Origin: Isoetes taiwanensis
Taxonomy: Eukaryota; Streptophyta; Lycopodiopsida; Isoetales; Isoetaceae
NCBI GenBank assembly: GCA_021234155.1
Contig: JAJEKV010000011.1
Span: 12,251,255-12,315,254, forward strand
DNA length: 64,000 nt
Reading direction: 5' to 3'
Under the pieces are notes generated by a model. That model had not been told where the DNA came from. It searched no databases and saw only the letters and a program-made list of their open reading frames with translations. The translations under genes and the position numbers were made by a program. Within the stretch, counting starts at the first letter, position 1; each line of letters begins with the position of its first letter. Positions 11,774 through 23,340 of this stretch are shown here, one piece after another.

Positions 11774-13972
11774 TCATATATCCGGTACTTTCCACTTTGA
11801 AACGTCTGAATAGAGGTCTGACATGATGGCATATCCATCTAGATGCACAATATGTTCTAGACATTGTCTGCCAACCTCACTGTTGCCATGCATTCTGCAT
11901 GCACTTAGAAGTGTCGTCCATCCTATTGCATCCGTTGGCATGGTGTCTTGAATCAAATGTTCTGCCTCATTGAGGAATCCTGAGCAACTCAAAAGATCAA
12001 CCATGCAGATAGAATGGGAATTGTCTGGTAAAATTCCATAAGCTTCTTTCATGCATTCAAAGCAACAACGACCTTCATCGACAAGGCCTGCATAGTTATA
12101 TGCAACAAGTATACTTGTTAGGACTACTTCATTTGGTTCTATGCCTTCCTTTTGCATTTTCTCAAAGCATTCTAGGGCTAAATGAGCTTCTCCATGCTGG
12201 GCATATCCTGCAATCATTATACTCCATAAAATAATATTCCGATTCAAACAGCAACTAAAGATCTCCTGTGCCTCACCAATACTTCCACATTTTGCATACA
12301 TATCAACCAGGGCGCTACCAACTACAATGTCTGACTGAAGTTCATAGTTCATAGTTTCATTTTTCATAATTTCTTTATGAATGTTCCTGCCTTGCTGTAG
12401 CGCTCCAATGCTTGCACAGGATTTTAACATGCACAAAAAGGTAACAAAATTTGGGACTATCCCCTGCTGTTGCATCTTCACAAACCAATCCCTCACCAAA
12501 ATGCCTTCTCCATGCTGAGCATATCCTAAAATCATCGCATTCCATGATACAACATCTCGATTCAGAGATTTGTCAAAGATTGTGAAAGATTCTCTTAGGC
12601 TTCCACATCTAGCATACATATCAATTAAAGAATTAGCCACAATACTTGATGTCAGTCCACATTCGAAAATCTCTTCATGCATGAGGCGTCCCTGCATCAA
12701 TATTTTCAGATTGCTACATGCTTTTAAGGCACCCAAAAATGGAACTTCATTTGGTTTCATACCTTCTTGTTTCATCCTATTGAAACAAGTTATAGCAAGG
12801 AAACTCTCTCCAAGCTGAGCATATGCTGTAATCATTGCACCCCATGAAATTATATCTCTTTGTGGCAGTATATTGAAAGCTTTAAATGCATCCTCTAAAC
12901 TTCCACACTTAGCATACATATCAACCAACGCAGTCGTCACAGTAATATCCAATTGATATCCACTTTCAAGAATTTTATTATGAATAAATCTACCATGATT
13001 TATGGCCCTTATATTTGCACAAGCTTTCAAGATACTGCAAAAGATGGCGTGATTTGGCTGCATCCCATGTGCTTGCATCTGCTCAAAGCAATCTAGAGCA
13101 AAGGAGGCTCTTTCATGTTGTACATATCCTGCAATCACTGCACCCCATGATACTACACTTCGATTTGACAAACTATGGAAGACCTTGCATGCTTCAAACA
13201 GGTTTCCACATTTTGCATACATGTCAACTAGCGCATTCCCCATAATGCAACCTAATCGAATCCCAGTTGTCATCATTTTTTCATGGATAAGACGACCTTG
13301 TTCTAGTCCTCCTAAACTAGCAGATGCATTTAACACACTCAAGAATGTTACTTCATCTGGCTTTAGACCTTCCATTTGCATCTTCTCAAAGATTTCTAAA
13401 GCCTGTGAACTCTTGCCTAGATGGACATATGCTGCAACCATTGTACTCCAAGACACTGTGTTTAGATTTGGTATTCGTTCAAATGCTACGACTGCTTCCT
13501 TCAAGCTGCAGCATCTAGCATACATGTGAACCAGAGTACTTCCAACTGACACCTCTGTTTCAAGCCCACTCTTAATAATATCCTCATGAATGATCCGACC
13601 TTGCGAAAGATCCCTTGAGCTTGCACAAGCCTTCAAAGCAGCTGCATAGATGTACTTGTCCTTTTTGCCACTTAACAATCGCATAACGTGGAGAAACTCA
13701 ATGGCCATATGATCCTGTCCCAACTTTGCATTTGCCAGAATAATTGCAGCCCAAGTGTAGGCACTCGGTTTATCAATTTGTTGAAAGATTGTGTTTGCAT
13801 CAACCAATAATCCATGGTATATGAAAAGCCTTATAAAATGATCACTCAAAACGGAAATTGAAATAAGCCCGTAGTGAACCATAAGAGATTGCAGTAGCCT
13901 CCCATATGGTAAATCTTGTCTTCTTTCACATTCCTGTAGAAGATGATATGCTTTATTTCTGTCCATGTGCAT
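11774..13972 (-). CDS. PLS-class pentatricopeptide repeat protein
   Basis: An uninterrupted 732-codon frame built of tandem helical PPR motifs. Recurrent anchors such as LVDMYAKCG, NALVDMYAKCG, VSWGAVIAGY and GMKPNEV repeat about every 100 residues, the P-L-S triplet rhythm. Such proteins bind single-stranded RNA in chloroplasts or mitochondria and act in editing, splicing or stability. The C-terminus carries an E-motif-like segment (TLLSACRMHGNSEVGRQ) but stops at KWKVPDI without a DYW deaminase domain. The first in-frame ATG is 13972; no clear presequence is visible, and an 80-base intron (GTATGTCG near 14,068 to CTCAG near 13,999) could join an upstream exon, so the true start may lie upstream. 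A decayed inverted copy lies at 39.4-41.6 kb. RNA target unknown. Confidence 0.9.
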   Translation of the reverse strand: MHMDRNKAYHLLQECERRQDLPYGRLLQSLMVHYGLISISVLSDHFIRLFIYHGLLVDANTIFQQIDKPSAYTWAAIILANAKLGQDHMAIEFLHVMRLLSGKKDKYIYAAALKACASSRDLSQGRIIHEDIIKSGLETEVSVGSTLVHMYARCCSLKEAVVAFERIPNLNTVSWSTMVAAYVHLGKSSQALEIFEKMQMEGLKPDEVTFLSVLNASASLGGLEQGRLIHEKMMTTGIRLGCIMGNALVDMYAKCGNLFEACKVFHSLSNRSVVSWGAVIAGYVQHERASFALDCFEQMQAHGMQPNHAIFCSILKACANIRAINHGRFIHNKILESGYQLDITVTTALVDMYAKCGSLEDAFKAFNILPQRDIISWGAMITAYAQLGESFLAITCFNRMKQEGMKPNEVPFLGALKACSNLKILMQGRLMHEEIFECGLTSSIVANSLIDMYARCGSLRESFTIFDKSLNRDVVSWNAMILGYAQHGEGILVRDWFVKMQQQGIVPNFVTFLCMLKSCASIGALQQGRNIHKEIMKNETMNYELQSDIVVGSALVDMYAKCGSIGEAQEIFSCCLNRNIILWSIMIAGYAQHGEAHLALECFEKMQKEGIEPNEVVLTSILVAYNYAGLVDEGRCCFECMKEAYGILPDNSHSICMVDLLSCSGFLNEAEHLIQDTMPTDAIGWTTLLSACRMHGNSEVGRQCLEHIVHLDGYAIMSDLYSDVSKWKVPDI

Positions 13973-15209
13973 GTCAAGTTCTGCAGTTTCACCCTTTTCT
14001 CCTGAGGTTTTAAATGAAAACAGAGAAAATACAAAGGTTCATCTTCGACATACCCCAGAGAAGTGGGAACGTGCAGTCATGGCATCTTCGCGTAGGCATT
14101 CCTCCGAATTCTCTCTTGAGCTCCACATCAACAATGCCACGCTCATAGACCTCTTGATAGATCTCAATTGAATGTAAAATACTCTCTCCTTGCACTATAC
14201 AACAACAACAACAGGTATGTTTGTGTCCGCCGGTTTGCGACGGGCGAACTACCATATAATTTGCCGCCTATAAATTTTTTTATGAAAAGCATTTCTAAAC
14301 GTTATGGCTATTTGCGATTTTTATTGTTGTGGTTGGGTCTCCTTATTGCACACTCCTTATTGTTTTTTAAGGTTCATTTGATTTTGGCATATTCCTACAA
14401 ATATGCCAGATCTTGGATCCACAAATATACACTTCACACCCCCATATATGTGAGCGCTCCCCTGCGTACGGCGTACGTATATATGTATGGCAACTCGAAC
14501 AAAATTCATAAGACCTGCTTTAGAAAACTTGATAGATCCCTCCAAAAGTAGGCATTTTCTATGGATACTAGAAAATGGGAGCATTTTGCATGAGATGCAA
14601 AACAAAGCATAGAATTCTACTGTGGGAAACGGCAATAATGCTGTACAAAATGCTTGGTTCAAAGAACCAAAGGCATGACAGAAAAATCAAGTATCTGCCA
14701 TGATGGGTAATAGAGATCACAAAAAAATCAAGTATCTGCCATCACGAATAATGGATAGCGATGGATTTGAAGACTGGAGACATAATCCACGAGAACAAAT
14801 CATTCAGAAAACACAGAGCTGCATCCAGCATTGATGATTTTGGAACTAAAGATTAAAGTCGGATGAGAATTTCCTCTGCGGCAGCGCAAAACCTAAAGCA
14901 TAGCTGCAAGCAGCGAAAATCCAAAGGCCAACTCTGTTCTTCTGGAAACCCCAACTCTGTTCTGCCTTCTTCGCTCCCTAACCTTCGTAATTTATCCTGC
15001 GGCCTACCAGGCAGCCCCACTGCCACAAACCCATTCCACCTGAGTCACTTTCCTTCTCTGCCGGATGTGGCTGCCCGCCATGCTTGGGTTACACACGCCA
15101 CAACTTTCTATCATAGAACCACTAAATTGCATGCAACAACCAAAAACATTTAAACCCTAACCCCTCTTTTTCGGCCCACCATTGCCAAAACCTTATGCCT
15201 CTGTTATAA
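13973..15209. other. upstream region of the PPR gene
   Basis: No gene I can support. On the minus strand an open stretch (14255-14010) could be a 5' exon of the PPR gene. A TC-repeat-like phrase ATCTATCAAGAGGTCTATGA near 14,140-14,165 is single here and multiplied in the inverted copy at 39.15-39.22 kb. Short near-duplicate phrases (CAAGTATCTGCCAT) occur at 14,687 and 14,728. Confidence 0.4.
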
Positions 15210-15226
15210 GAGACCTTGTTTTTGTG

Positions 15227-15822
15227 CTAGGAACTGCCTGGTCTGGTTTGAGGGGTTCCTGGCAGAAAACCGGCAGCGGCGCTGCCGCGAACGGCTAGGC
15301 GGCTCCCAGCCGTAATCCGCCAGTAGGTGGAAATTCCGTGCATCACCTTTTTTTTTTCAGTTCGTTGTTTCATCTCATTCCAGGTGAGCCAGGCATTATC
15401 TTTCCAGATGTCTTTCAGCTTGGTGATGCCGGCTCTCTTCCATTTCATGTATTGTCTGCGGTGTAGCTCAGCTAAGTTTCTACTTTCTTCATCTGAGAAC
15501 AGATCAGACCAGAAATTTGAGATGTTCGCACATTTAGCATCAATATCTTTGTGCATGTAGTTGGGGCTAACTTGATGCCAAGCTCTTATGAGGTTTCTAA
15601 GCAAAGGGGAGGTGTTGGGTACAACCTCGAACTGACTCGTGCTTCACAGTTTTGCTGCCGAGAGGATGGCTGATGGAGACCCAGTAATGAAGGAACTGCA
15701 TGGCAAGGGTGTCGTTGGAGTGAATGGCCTGAAATGAACTTGGCTCCCAGGGCCTGGGCATGCAGAAAAATGCTTTGCATCCCAGCTCTTAGAGTTTTTT
15801 GGGCTGAGTCAGTTCCTTCCAT
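15227..15822 (-). pseudogene. LINE C-terminal tail
   Basis: Two frames (15822-15586 and 15604-15227) that are one continuous frame in the inverted copy at 37,608-38,133, so this copy has suffered a small deletion near 15,625-15,640. Recognisable phrases are LHQPSSRQQNCEAR, AELHRRQYMKWKRAG and GISTYWRITAGSRLA. The last part is arginine/alanine/glycine-rich because it reads through the GC-rich hairpin segment. Confidence 0.6.
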
Positions 15823-16082
15823 GCTGCCAGATGCATACCATCCTTCTAGGTATAGTTCTTGATGGCAGTTTCTGTTTTGTTGTAGAACTTTTTATCTGCT
15901 ATAAGGGCAGAGGAGAAGTACACGTGGAGCTGGCTAGGGTGGAATTGGCAGTTATGACCCTACCAGCAAAAGAGATGTTGTGTTTGAGAAAGGTTATTTT
16001 TTTCCTGATCTTGTTGATCAGGTTCCCAGGACTCCTTGGTAGAAAGATTAAGGGATAAGGGGAGCCCAAGCAGGGTGATTGC

Positions 16083-18347
16083 TTAGCTTTGGGGGGTAAT
16101 CTTGATCCCTTCAAGATTAGGGTTGTTGCACTTGTCCAAATTGAGTTGAATACCCGAGGCCTTGCCAAACTTTCTGATGGCTTGAAGGAGGTTTGCAATG
16201 TACTTATTTTTAGCTTCCAATACTAGAAAGGTATCTTCAGTGTATTGAAGGATAGAAAGCTGCTTATTAGAGCCTGGCATGATCAGGCCTTTGATCTTCT
16301 GTTGTCTCTTCATTATAATGACTATTCTAGTCAGAATCTCAGCCACACAAAGGAAGAGATAAGGGGCCAGTAGGCAGCCTTGTCTCATGCCTTTTTGGAT
16401 TGGAAAAAACTATGTAGGGATGCCATTGACAATGTTAGCAGAATAGGCGTTTCTGTTAAGGCCCTGGATAAGATCAATGAGGGGCCTCTAGAACCCCAGG
16501 TGGTTTAGAGCTTTTTCCATGAAGTCCCATCTAATGGAGTCGAAGGCTCTTTTGAAATGTAATTTGAGCAGAAGGCAATTCTGCTTTGAGATTTGGTTCC
16601 AATAAAGGGGCTATAGCAGCAATATAGTTATTGAGAATGAACCTACCTAGCAGGAAGGCGGATTGATTCTGGCTGATATGCCATCGGAGATGCCCCATCA
16701 TCCTGTTGGCTATGATCTTAGCCAAGAGCTTGTATGTCGCATTGCTGAGCAAAATGGGTCGCCAATCTCCAAACTTGTAGGGCCTGGAGGCCTTAGGGAT
16801 AAGGGTGACAAAATTGGGAGAGAAGGCTGGATGCAGGGAGGCTGCTTTCCAGGCCTCATGGACAAAGGTCATCAGGTCCTGTTTCATGATATCCCAGAAT
16901 TGGATATAGAATTCTGGAGGGAGCCCATCTGGGCCCAGGCTTTTGCCCTTTTTCATGTCCTTGAGGAGGTCCCAAATCTCAATTTTAGTGGGGAGGCCAA
17001 GGAGGTCCTCTTTCATCAGTTCCACTGGGTCACCCAAAGAGTGAAAATTTCATCTTAGATCTCTTGATTCTCCCTTGATAGAGAAGAGGCTTGGAAGAGC
17101 TCAGAGTAAGGAGTAGAAGAAATCTCTGATTAGGCGATCATTAGTGATATCGCCTCATTGGTGATCTGTGACTTCTGTGATGGCATTATTGATCTGTCTC
17201 TGCTTGGCCATTCTAAAGAATATGGCAGAGCTAGCATTATCAGCAGAGTTGAAATATTTGATCTTGGCTATGAGGGCCATGCTTTTAGCTTCTTTTTCTT
17301 CAATGCCTTTTATAAGATTCCCCAGCTGGACTTCTTGCTGATGTAGGTCCACATTGGAAGGCGACTCTATCAGGGCCGGTCTAATATTCTTAATCTCAAG
17401 AATAAGGTTCTCTTTTTTCTGTCTGTATTTTTGGTGCCGAGTTTTTTCCCAGGCTTTAATCCAGTTTTTGACGTCCTTGATTCTCTTGCTAAAAAGATGC
17501 ATAGATTGGTGTTGACCTATATTGGGGAGTTGCTAGTAGAAAGACCTAAAGTCATTGCAAAAGTTAGCCTTATTGAGTAGGGAGCAATTGAGCTTGACAG
17601 GAGAATTGGATCTGGATCTGACAGATCTACTGTGGGCAGTCTCAAAGATTTTAGGATAGTGGTCAGAAAGCACATTTCCATTGCCACCGAGGACAGAGCA
17701 GTTATCAAGAAAGCTGGAATTGGGATTAGTGATGCAGAACCTGTCTAGGGTACATAAAGTTCTACGACTCCTTGTCTCTTATTGCTCCAGGTGTACTTCG
17801 AGTTCGAGCAGGGAATATAATGCAAATTGAGTTGGTTGATGAGTCTACACCAGCTGTCTTTTCCCTCACAAGTCATGTTAATATTGCACCCATGCTTGAC
17901 GTCCAAGTGGGGGGTGTTGTTGAAATTTCCGGCCAAGATCCAGTCCTTGATGTTGTGCTATTGAGAGCATCATAAGAGGATTTCCTGCCAAAGGGAGGAT
18001 CTGTCTCTGGAATCAGTGGGAGCATACAAATTTATGATTCCCACTAAATTGCTCTCTTGAGTGAGTTTGATGCATTGCCAATTATGGAGAGGGCTATTGT
18101 AGGTTTCATGAAACTTAAGCCCGCTATTCCAGATTGTGGCAATACTTCCACTTCTACCTCTAGCAGGAATGAAGATGGAAGAGCTGCCTTCCTTGATCCA
18201 ATCTGCAAGGTTGGAAGTTTGAAAGAGGGGAAGATGATGTTCCTGGATAAGCATAATATCAGCTCTGTATTCTCTGATGGAAGAGATAAATATACGTCTC
18301 TTAACCGGGCCTTTTATGCCCCTGAGGTTCCAGGTGACAATTCTCAT
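16083..18347 (-). pseudogene. LINE ORF2 remnant: endonuclease and reverse transcriptase
   Basis: The endonuclease starts MRIVTWNLRGIKG at 18347 and shows ADIMLIQEHHL and a GDFN-box variant AGNFNNTPHLD near 17,936. The RT region shows the family phrases KSLGPDGLPPEFY, LIPKASRPYKFGDWRPI and NRMMGHLRWHISQNQSAFL (17,037-16,600) and MRQGCLLAPYLF (16,388). The usual YADD is YTED. Stops at about 17,970, 17,745, 17,517, 17,155 and 16,530 interrupt the frame. The nicking and target-primed synthesis functions are known for the family; this copy cannot perform them. Confidence 0.8.
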
Positions 18348-18461
18348 CGATAGAGAGAAAGGCAGGCAGAAGGGAGAAAGAGAGAGCCAGCAGGGCCCCT
18401 CCTTTTGGGTGTTTTTTCAACCTTGATGTAGGCCTTGGCTTTTCCCCTTGTTTTTTTTTTT

Positions 18462-19252
18462 TTACTGAGGAGGGGATGGGGGGATATCAGTTGAAGCAAA
18501 GTCACATTCTTCGTTATCTTTCTCTGGATTGTAGTCAAAGAAAATAGAGTACTGCTGTTCGGAATCAAATGATAGTACACTTACCTGTGAGAATAGCTCC
18601 CCTTCTTGGACGAATTCTTGCTGGGAAGCGCCAGGCAATTTAGAAAAGCTGCATGTACATATCTGGTTGGCCACATCCAAGCAATTAGTAGTTAACCCTG
18701 CATATGCATATTCATCAGGAAAATAGTTAACCATGGGACTAGAATTCAGACTCAGAAACTCTCGTACTTGGGTAACAGTAAGGGGGGTTGGGAGAATGAA
18801 GGGATCGGATATGGAAGAGGAGGGCACATGATCAAGAGGGATGGGGTGATGTTGTAGTGCTGGTGCCTCAGAGGGGTCCATTTCTTCTTGATCATCTGCC
18901 AGGGTGGCAAAAGAATTCTTTGAGGGAGTAAATACTTCCGTAATTGAGGTATCCTTGATGCAAGGGTTCCCCACTAGAGTCAGTACCAGTGTTGTTGGAT
19001 CTGTGGTGCTCAGGTACCGCAATTATCTTGTTTTTTACAGGTCCAAGGGTGACCTATATTAGGAGCAATGTCTCCTGGAGTCCCATTTTCTGTGTCTTCT
19101 GGGCCCTTTGATGGCTTCTTTTTCATGTAGATTCTGATAGGGAGGTTCTGCTTGTCAAATTTAGCGACTTGATTTTTTGGAGCAAAGGAAACTGTATTGT
19201 AGATATCTGCTCTTTTATTATATGCTCCTGCAATTTGCCATGTTTCATACAA
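18462..19252 (-). pseudogene. LINE ORF1 remnant
   Basis: Two overlapping minus-strand frames (19252-19010 and 19022-18462) that meet near 19,015. The first has a basic stretch (RIYMKKKPSKGPED); the second is acidic and proline/serine-rich and ends DIPPSPPQ. It sits directly upstream of the endonuclease frame, the place of ORF1 in L1-type elements. No zinc knuckle or RRM was recognised. Assignment rests on position. Confidence 0.5.
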
Positions 19253-19519
19253 GTTCTACAATCATGTGACCAGCTCTGGCACCAAAATATAGAAGACATT
19301 GTGACGACTAAGGAAAGAAGTTTTTAAACAATTGTATGGCATTTTGTTTCTATCTCCAAATATATCATATAAGGTTCTAGTGAAATAGGTTCTAATATAC
19401 TGTTAAAGTGCGGAGGAAATTCACTCCAAAAGGGATGTGTGACAATCTTCACCGTAGTCGTTGAGAAAGAATTAATCCAATAAAAAACAAAACATCACTT
19501 AGTTCTTTGGAAAGATGGA

Positions 19520-19777
19520 CACCATTTTGCAAATTTGGAAGCTGTAGAAGTTAGGCTTTCAAAGCATTATCAAACTCTAGCTCTATCTAGATTGTTTTCA
19601 AAATTTCATCAGTTGTTAACCTTAGTTCGAAACAATAAGGAAGCATATGATGATGCTGAAAGGATTATAGAGCAATCTAGAACTGCAGATGAAGTAGAGG
19701 ACCTTGCTGAGGATTTTCTACTGTTGTCATGGGCCACCATTATTCTTGATGAACTGACTGATCTTATTGATGTTTGA
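19520..19777 (+). CDS. orphan C-terminal exon, unrecognised protein
   Basis: An open stretch ending in TGA at 19,775 that encodes a regular helical sequence (LSKHYQTLALSRLFSKF, AYDDAERIIEQSRTADEVED, DFLLLSWATIILDEL). Composition and heptad-like spacing look like a real protein, not a chance frame, but the upstream exons were not found. The frame can be extended left of the ATG at 19,535. I do not recognise the family. It might also be a fragment carried by a transposable element. Confidence 0.35.
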   Translation, partial: HHFANLEAVEVRLSKHYQTLALSRLFSKFHQLLTLVRNNKEAYDDAERIIEQSRTADEVEDLAEDFLLLSWATIILDELTDLIDV

Positions 19778-19945
19778 GCTTGCTACCCATAATTTCTATA
19801 TATACTTTATTTTATGTTGGGCCATTATACCCTATTCGACTTTTGCTTCATGCCCCATTTTAATTTCTGTTCGAGCTTCTTACCTAATCTTTTTGGCCTT
19901 CATCCATGTTCATTGTAACACCCTATGGCTCTTAGCGAACCTTAA

Positions 19946-19982
19946 ATCCATCCATCCATCCATCCATCCATCCATCCATCCA
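19946..19982 (+). repeat. (ATCC)n microsatellite, possible LINE tail
   Basis: About nine ATCC units follow the phrase CTATGGCTCTTAGCGAACC. LINEs in this window end in a microsatellite preceded by a short conserved tail, so this could be another strongly truncated copy with an ATCC tail. The upstream 150 bases (19,790-19,940) show no RT remnant. Confidence 0.5.
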
Positions 19983-20484
19983 CTGCTAGACATAAGTAAA
20001 ATTTACTTCTGAACCAATTTGAAACACGTGATTATTTCCACCATGCACATTAATTCATGCATCAAGATGACTTCAAGCATTTTTAAACCTATAAAAGTTT
20101 GTAGGTTCATAGCTTGTACATATGGTCATATAGAATGCATCTTGTTGAATGAAAGATGTCTAGCAGTTACAGATGTCTATTGGGTTAGATTGATCCACCC
20201 AAGGTGATGTAATTTGATATATATTTAGTGCTATGGTTAGGCCTGTCCAATTTACCATATCAATACTATCAAGTAATAGCAGGTTGCAGCAATTAAGAAG
20301 CTATACCACTAAGCTAGTAGGGTTTGAATCACAAAGGCAAACAAGTGACTGGGAAACTGATGACAAAATGGATGTATCTTTTCTTAAGGTATTAGATTTC
20401 CAATAAGATTGTATGAAAATATATGTGGGAGAGCAAAGTCATAGAAATATCATGCCAAGCTTTAAGCTGCTCTTTGATAAGAAT

Positions 20485-20600
20485 ATGTAGCATAATAACA
20501 GGGGGTTACTTTTGTATTTTTGTACGCTTTTCACTAAGGTTTTGCTATGATTTTGTGGTGTATTTCAATTGATGTACTAATGCGTACATCTAGAGCGTGC
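20485..20600 (+). repeat. ~115 bp dispersed repeat, copy R1
   Basis: Begins ATGTAGCATAATAACAGGGG and ends near ACTAATGCGTACATCTAGAG. Related copies lie at 23,821-23,937, 27,737-27,850 (inverted) and 53,619-53,733. Each plus-strand copy is followed within about 100-150 bases by a T-run and a phrase like CATGCAAGCCTCG and TTTTAGGG. The function is unknown; it could be a promoter or an end of a transposable element. Confidence 0.7.
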
Positions 20601-22688
20601 ATACACAGATAGTGATTTTCATGTTTCCTTTCAATGGTGGGCACCCATGTTTTTTTTTTTTTTTTTTAGCTGGTGGTATATTAGTGGTCCACATGGCATG
20701 CAGGCCTCGAAGGTCTTAATTTTAGGGTTCTTATTGGGTCTTCTTGCAGAATTACCTCGGCCCGTGAGGAGGGCTGCTGCTCGTGCGAGAAAGCTGAAAG
20801 GAGGACAGTAAGATTTAGAAGATTTAGTGGCTTACCTTCAGAAGGAAAAAAAGCTCTGATCCTGTAAATAACATGCACTCTACAACAGATTCTGATTCTC
20901 ATGCGAGGAAGGCAAAGAAATCTGCACCTTCTTCGGCTACTTGTTTTATTATTCTTCTTTTAACTGGATCGATCTCCCATTTTTTTTCCTGAATCCTTCT
21001 GAGATACTCGGAACAAAAGAAGATAGGGCAAAAAAACAGATCGATTAGGGTTTCCAAAGCCCAAATCTTTGTGTAATGAACACTGAGCCGGGGAACGAAT
21101 ATTTGAAAATCCAAACCGCAAAACCCATCCGTGTGCTTGTTGTTCTTTCATTTTGTTCAATCGTTCTTTTTGGTTATTTGATTATTTGCCTGCTTAAATA
21201 TTGCCTTTCCAGATGCAGCTGTTGGCATCTACGGTGAGCTCCAAAGAAGGTTTGCACCAAGTCATTCATATGTGTATTAGAAATAAATCGGTGTTTTCAC
21301 TAATTTCCAGTAGCAATTTACTTCTGGGGTCAGCGGATTATTCAGGAATTATTACAGTAGTAGGTTAGATGGATCAATGGACGGGCACATCATGTAATGT
21401 TGAAAGTAAAAAAATCCGAGACAAGATCTGGTTCATAGCAGAACCAACAGTCCCAAGAAGGAAGGACTATTAGGAATATGAGGCAAGAACTATTAAGAGT
21501 AGCAGATCATTATTCCAGTGTGGATTACATAAGTGGAGTATCAAAATGGAAAATTGCATATAAGTCCAGCTGTGGTACAATAAGAGCAAAATGAAGGGAG
21601 CAAGAATGAGAAAAGAATGCAGCAGCTCTTCGAGCATGAAGTGGCTCCATAGCCTGTTGCAGTAGCAAGAGAATGGATGAGATATATCAAAGAATAAAAT
21701 AGGTAACACATAACAGAAATACATGATGGTAATGTCCCGATCAGAGATTGGGAGCACATTTGAGACACAGTGGCAGCACATTTATTTTCTATAACCAACT
21801 TCTTGCAGAATATGGCTCTTTAAAGATCCTATTTGCTCAATGTTTGGTATCTTCGTACTTTTAATATTATATTTCTAGAAGGGGCAATAAGTGGGTCGTT
21901 GTACATTGCTAAAAGGCTTACAATTCAGCCTTCTATTAGAAGCCTTTGTATATGCTGTTCAATCTTCTTGCAGGAGAGCTACGCAGCAGCTCTTGAAGGA
22001 AAGAAGGAAAATAAAAATATTCACCTATGGATTTTGCAGTATATGCAAAGGGTAGAAGCAAAAAATTAAGACACTTCTGTCTAAAGCTGATCCATTGTTG
22101 CGCTTGTCTATAGTGGGGATTTATAGAATGCTGTGATGATTGTTTTGTGCCTCTTTACTGGAGCTAATTTGGGTCACCATTCTTTGGCTGTTTTTGTTGA
22201 AGGTGATATTGAAAGTCAGTTTGTGACAAGAGTTGTTTTCTTCTTATTCTGCCATTGTGCATATCCTGAAATTCCTCTATGTGGATTTTTGTTGGGTAGC
22301 CTTTTTTATTAACTTGTAAGGTAGTCCTGCATATTTTTATAATGCTACTAGACTAGACTAGACTAGATATTGGCAAGCTCTTGGTGGAATTGGTCTTGTT
22401 AAGTCATTAGATGAGCAAGTTAAACGTAAATTTCTATTGTGTTGTGCACAAGATTTGGCCCAATTTTATTATCTATCTTTTGTTTCTTTGTTTTGTATCT
22501 TTATTTTGTTGCTCATTCAGAATGCATGGCAAACAGACATTTTAGTTTAGAGAAATTTTACTTTGAGTATTTGCAATATCTTTTTCCTACTACCTCCATA
22601 TGGTTCTAGCTTTGCATATTCTGCCCGACCTAAATTTGGACAATGAGACTAGTGATGGTAGAAACCTGCCCTTTATTTCTAGTAAGGT
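20601..22688. other. 2.1 kb with two possible short exons
   Basis: No full gene recognised. Two splice-flanked open stretches are visible on the plus strand: after CTTCTTGCAG at 20,749 (ELPRPVRRAAARARKLKGG, stop at 20,809) and after CTTCTTGCAG at 21,974 (ESYAAALEGKKENKN to a stop at 22,067). Both use the same acceptor phrase. The rest is AT-rich with short chance frames. Exon status is tentative. Confidence 0.35.
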
Positions 22689-23303
22689 CATTGCAAATAC
22701 TTTAATTGTCTATATCTACACCCCTACACCATCCTTAAGGCCCCGAAGGGGCCAAAAAAATTTTTAGTTAACACAAACTATTAACACACAACTAACATTA
22801 TTAACACAAACCATTGCATTTGACACATTTAAATTAAAATCCCCCTTAAACCCCCTTTGGTTTGGGTGCATATTCACACGGGGGGTTACGTAGGGCAGCG
22901 AGAGCCTCAAAAAATTTACAATACATATACAGAATTAACACCATTAAGTACATTGTCTCAAACCTTATAGTATTTTGTAAACCTTAACATACAGTATACA
23001 AAAACTTGTACATGTATACCCCACAAACGAGGATCGCTATGTACGGTCCAGATCTTGGAATAAAGGGCAAATATGCTCATCCGAAGGCTCTCGTTGCCCG
23101 AAGTAACCCCCCGTGTGAATATGCACCCAAACCAAAGGGGGTTTAAGGGGGATTTTAATTTAAATGTGTCAAATGCAATGGTTTGTGTTAATAATGTTAG
23201 TTGTGTGTTAATAGTTTGTGTTAACTAAAAATTTTTTTGGCCCCTTTGGGGCCTTAAGGATGGTGTAGGGGTGTAGATATAGACAATTAAAGTAATTGCA
23301 ATG
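22689..23303. mobile_element. foldback element FB1 (~218 bp inverted arms)
   Basis: Left arm 22,689-22,906 and right arm 23,085-23,303 are inverted copies, including the palindrome GGCCCCGAAGGGGCC and the phrase CCCCCTTTGGTTTGGGTGCA. The ~180-base centre contains GTACATGTATACCCCACAAA. No coding capacity. A ~50-base part of the right arm is repeated at 23,297-23,346. Three relatives lie at 26.1, 28.2 and 56.4 kb. It is best regarded as a non-autonomous foldback or MITE-like DNA transposon. Confidence 0.85.
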
Positions 23304-23340
23304 GTTTGTGTTAATAATGTTAGTTGTGTGTTAATAGTTT

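Larger units (their letters stand above)
11190..15733 (-). repeat. left arm of a 4.5 kb inverted duplication (PPR gene plus LINE 3' end)
   Basis: This block recurs in reverse orientation at 37,608-42,135 over its full length with small gaps. It contains 580 bases downstream of the PPR stop, the PPR gene, about 1.2 kb upstream and roughly 500 bases of the 3' end of a LINE. Homology ends sharply at 15,733, inside the LINE, and at 11,190. Downstream of the PPR stop two short open stretches flanked by splice-like sites (KKGTKITDLINPAYEK near 11,515-11,560 and LTPEQRADLKKILGGPG with a stop at 11,357) are kept in both arms; I do not recognise them. Confidence 0.9.
15210..19260 (-). mobile_element. 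decayed two-ORF LINE (L1-like order)
   Basis: From right to left: an ORF1-like region (19,252-18,462), an apurinic endonuclease (18,347-17,745), a linker (17,502-17,155), reverse transcriptase (17,037-16,083) and a C-terminal tail (15,822-15,227). The order and the ORF2 start MRIVTWNLRGI are typical of plant L1-type non-LTR elements. Several stops and frame changes separate the pieces, and the catalytic YADD box reads YTED, so it is inactive. The 3' end carries a GC-rich segment (15,220-15,345) also present at 50,171-50,340. No obvious poly(A) or target duplication was found; the end coordinates are approximate. Confidence 0.8.

Noticed and set aside
13015-13529. Plus-strand frames within the PPR gene
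   Set aside because: They are shadows of the minus-strand PPR repeats, and the same shadows appear opposite the PPR pseudogene.
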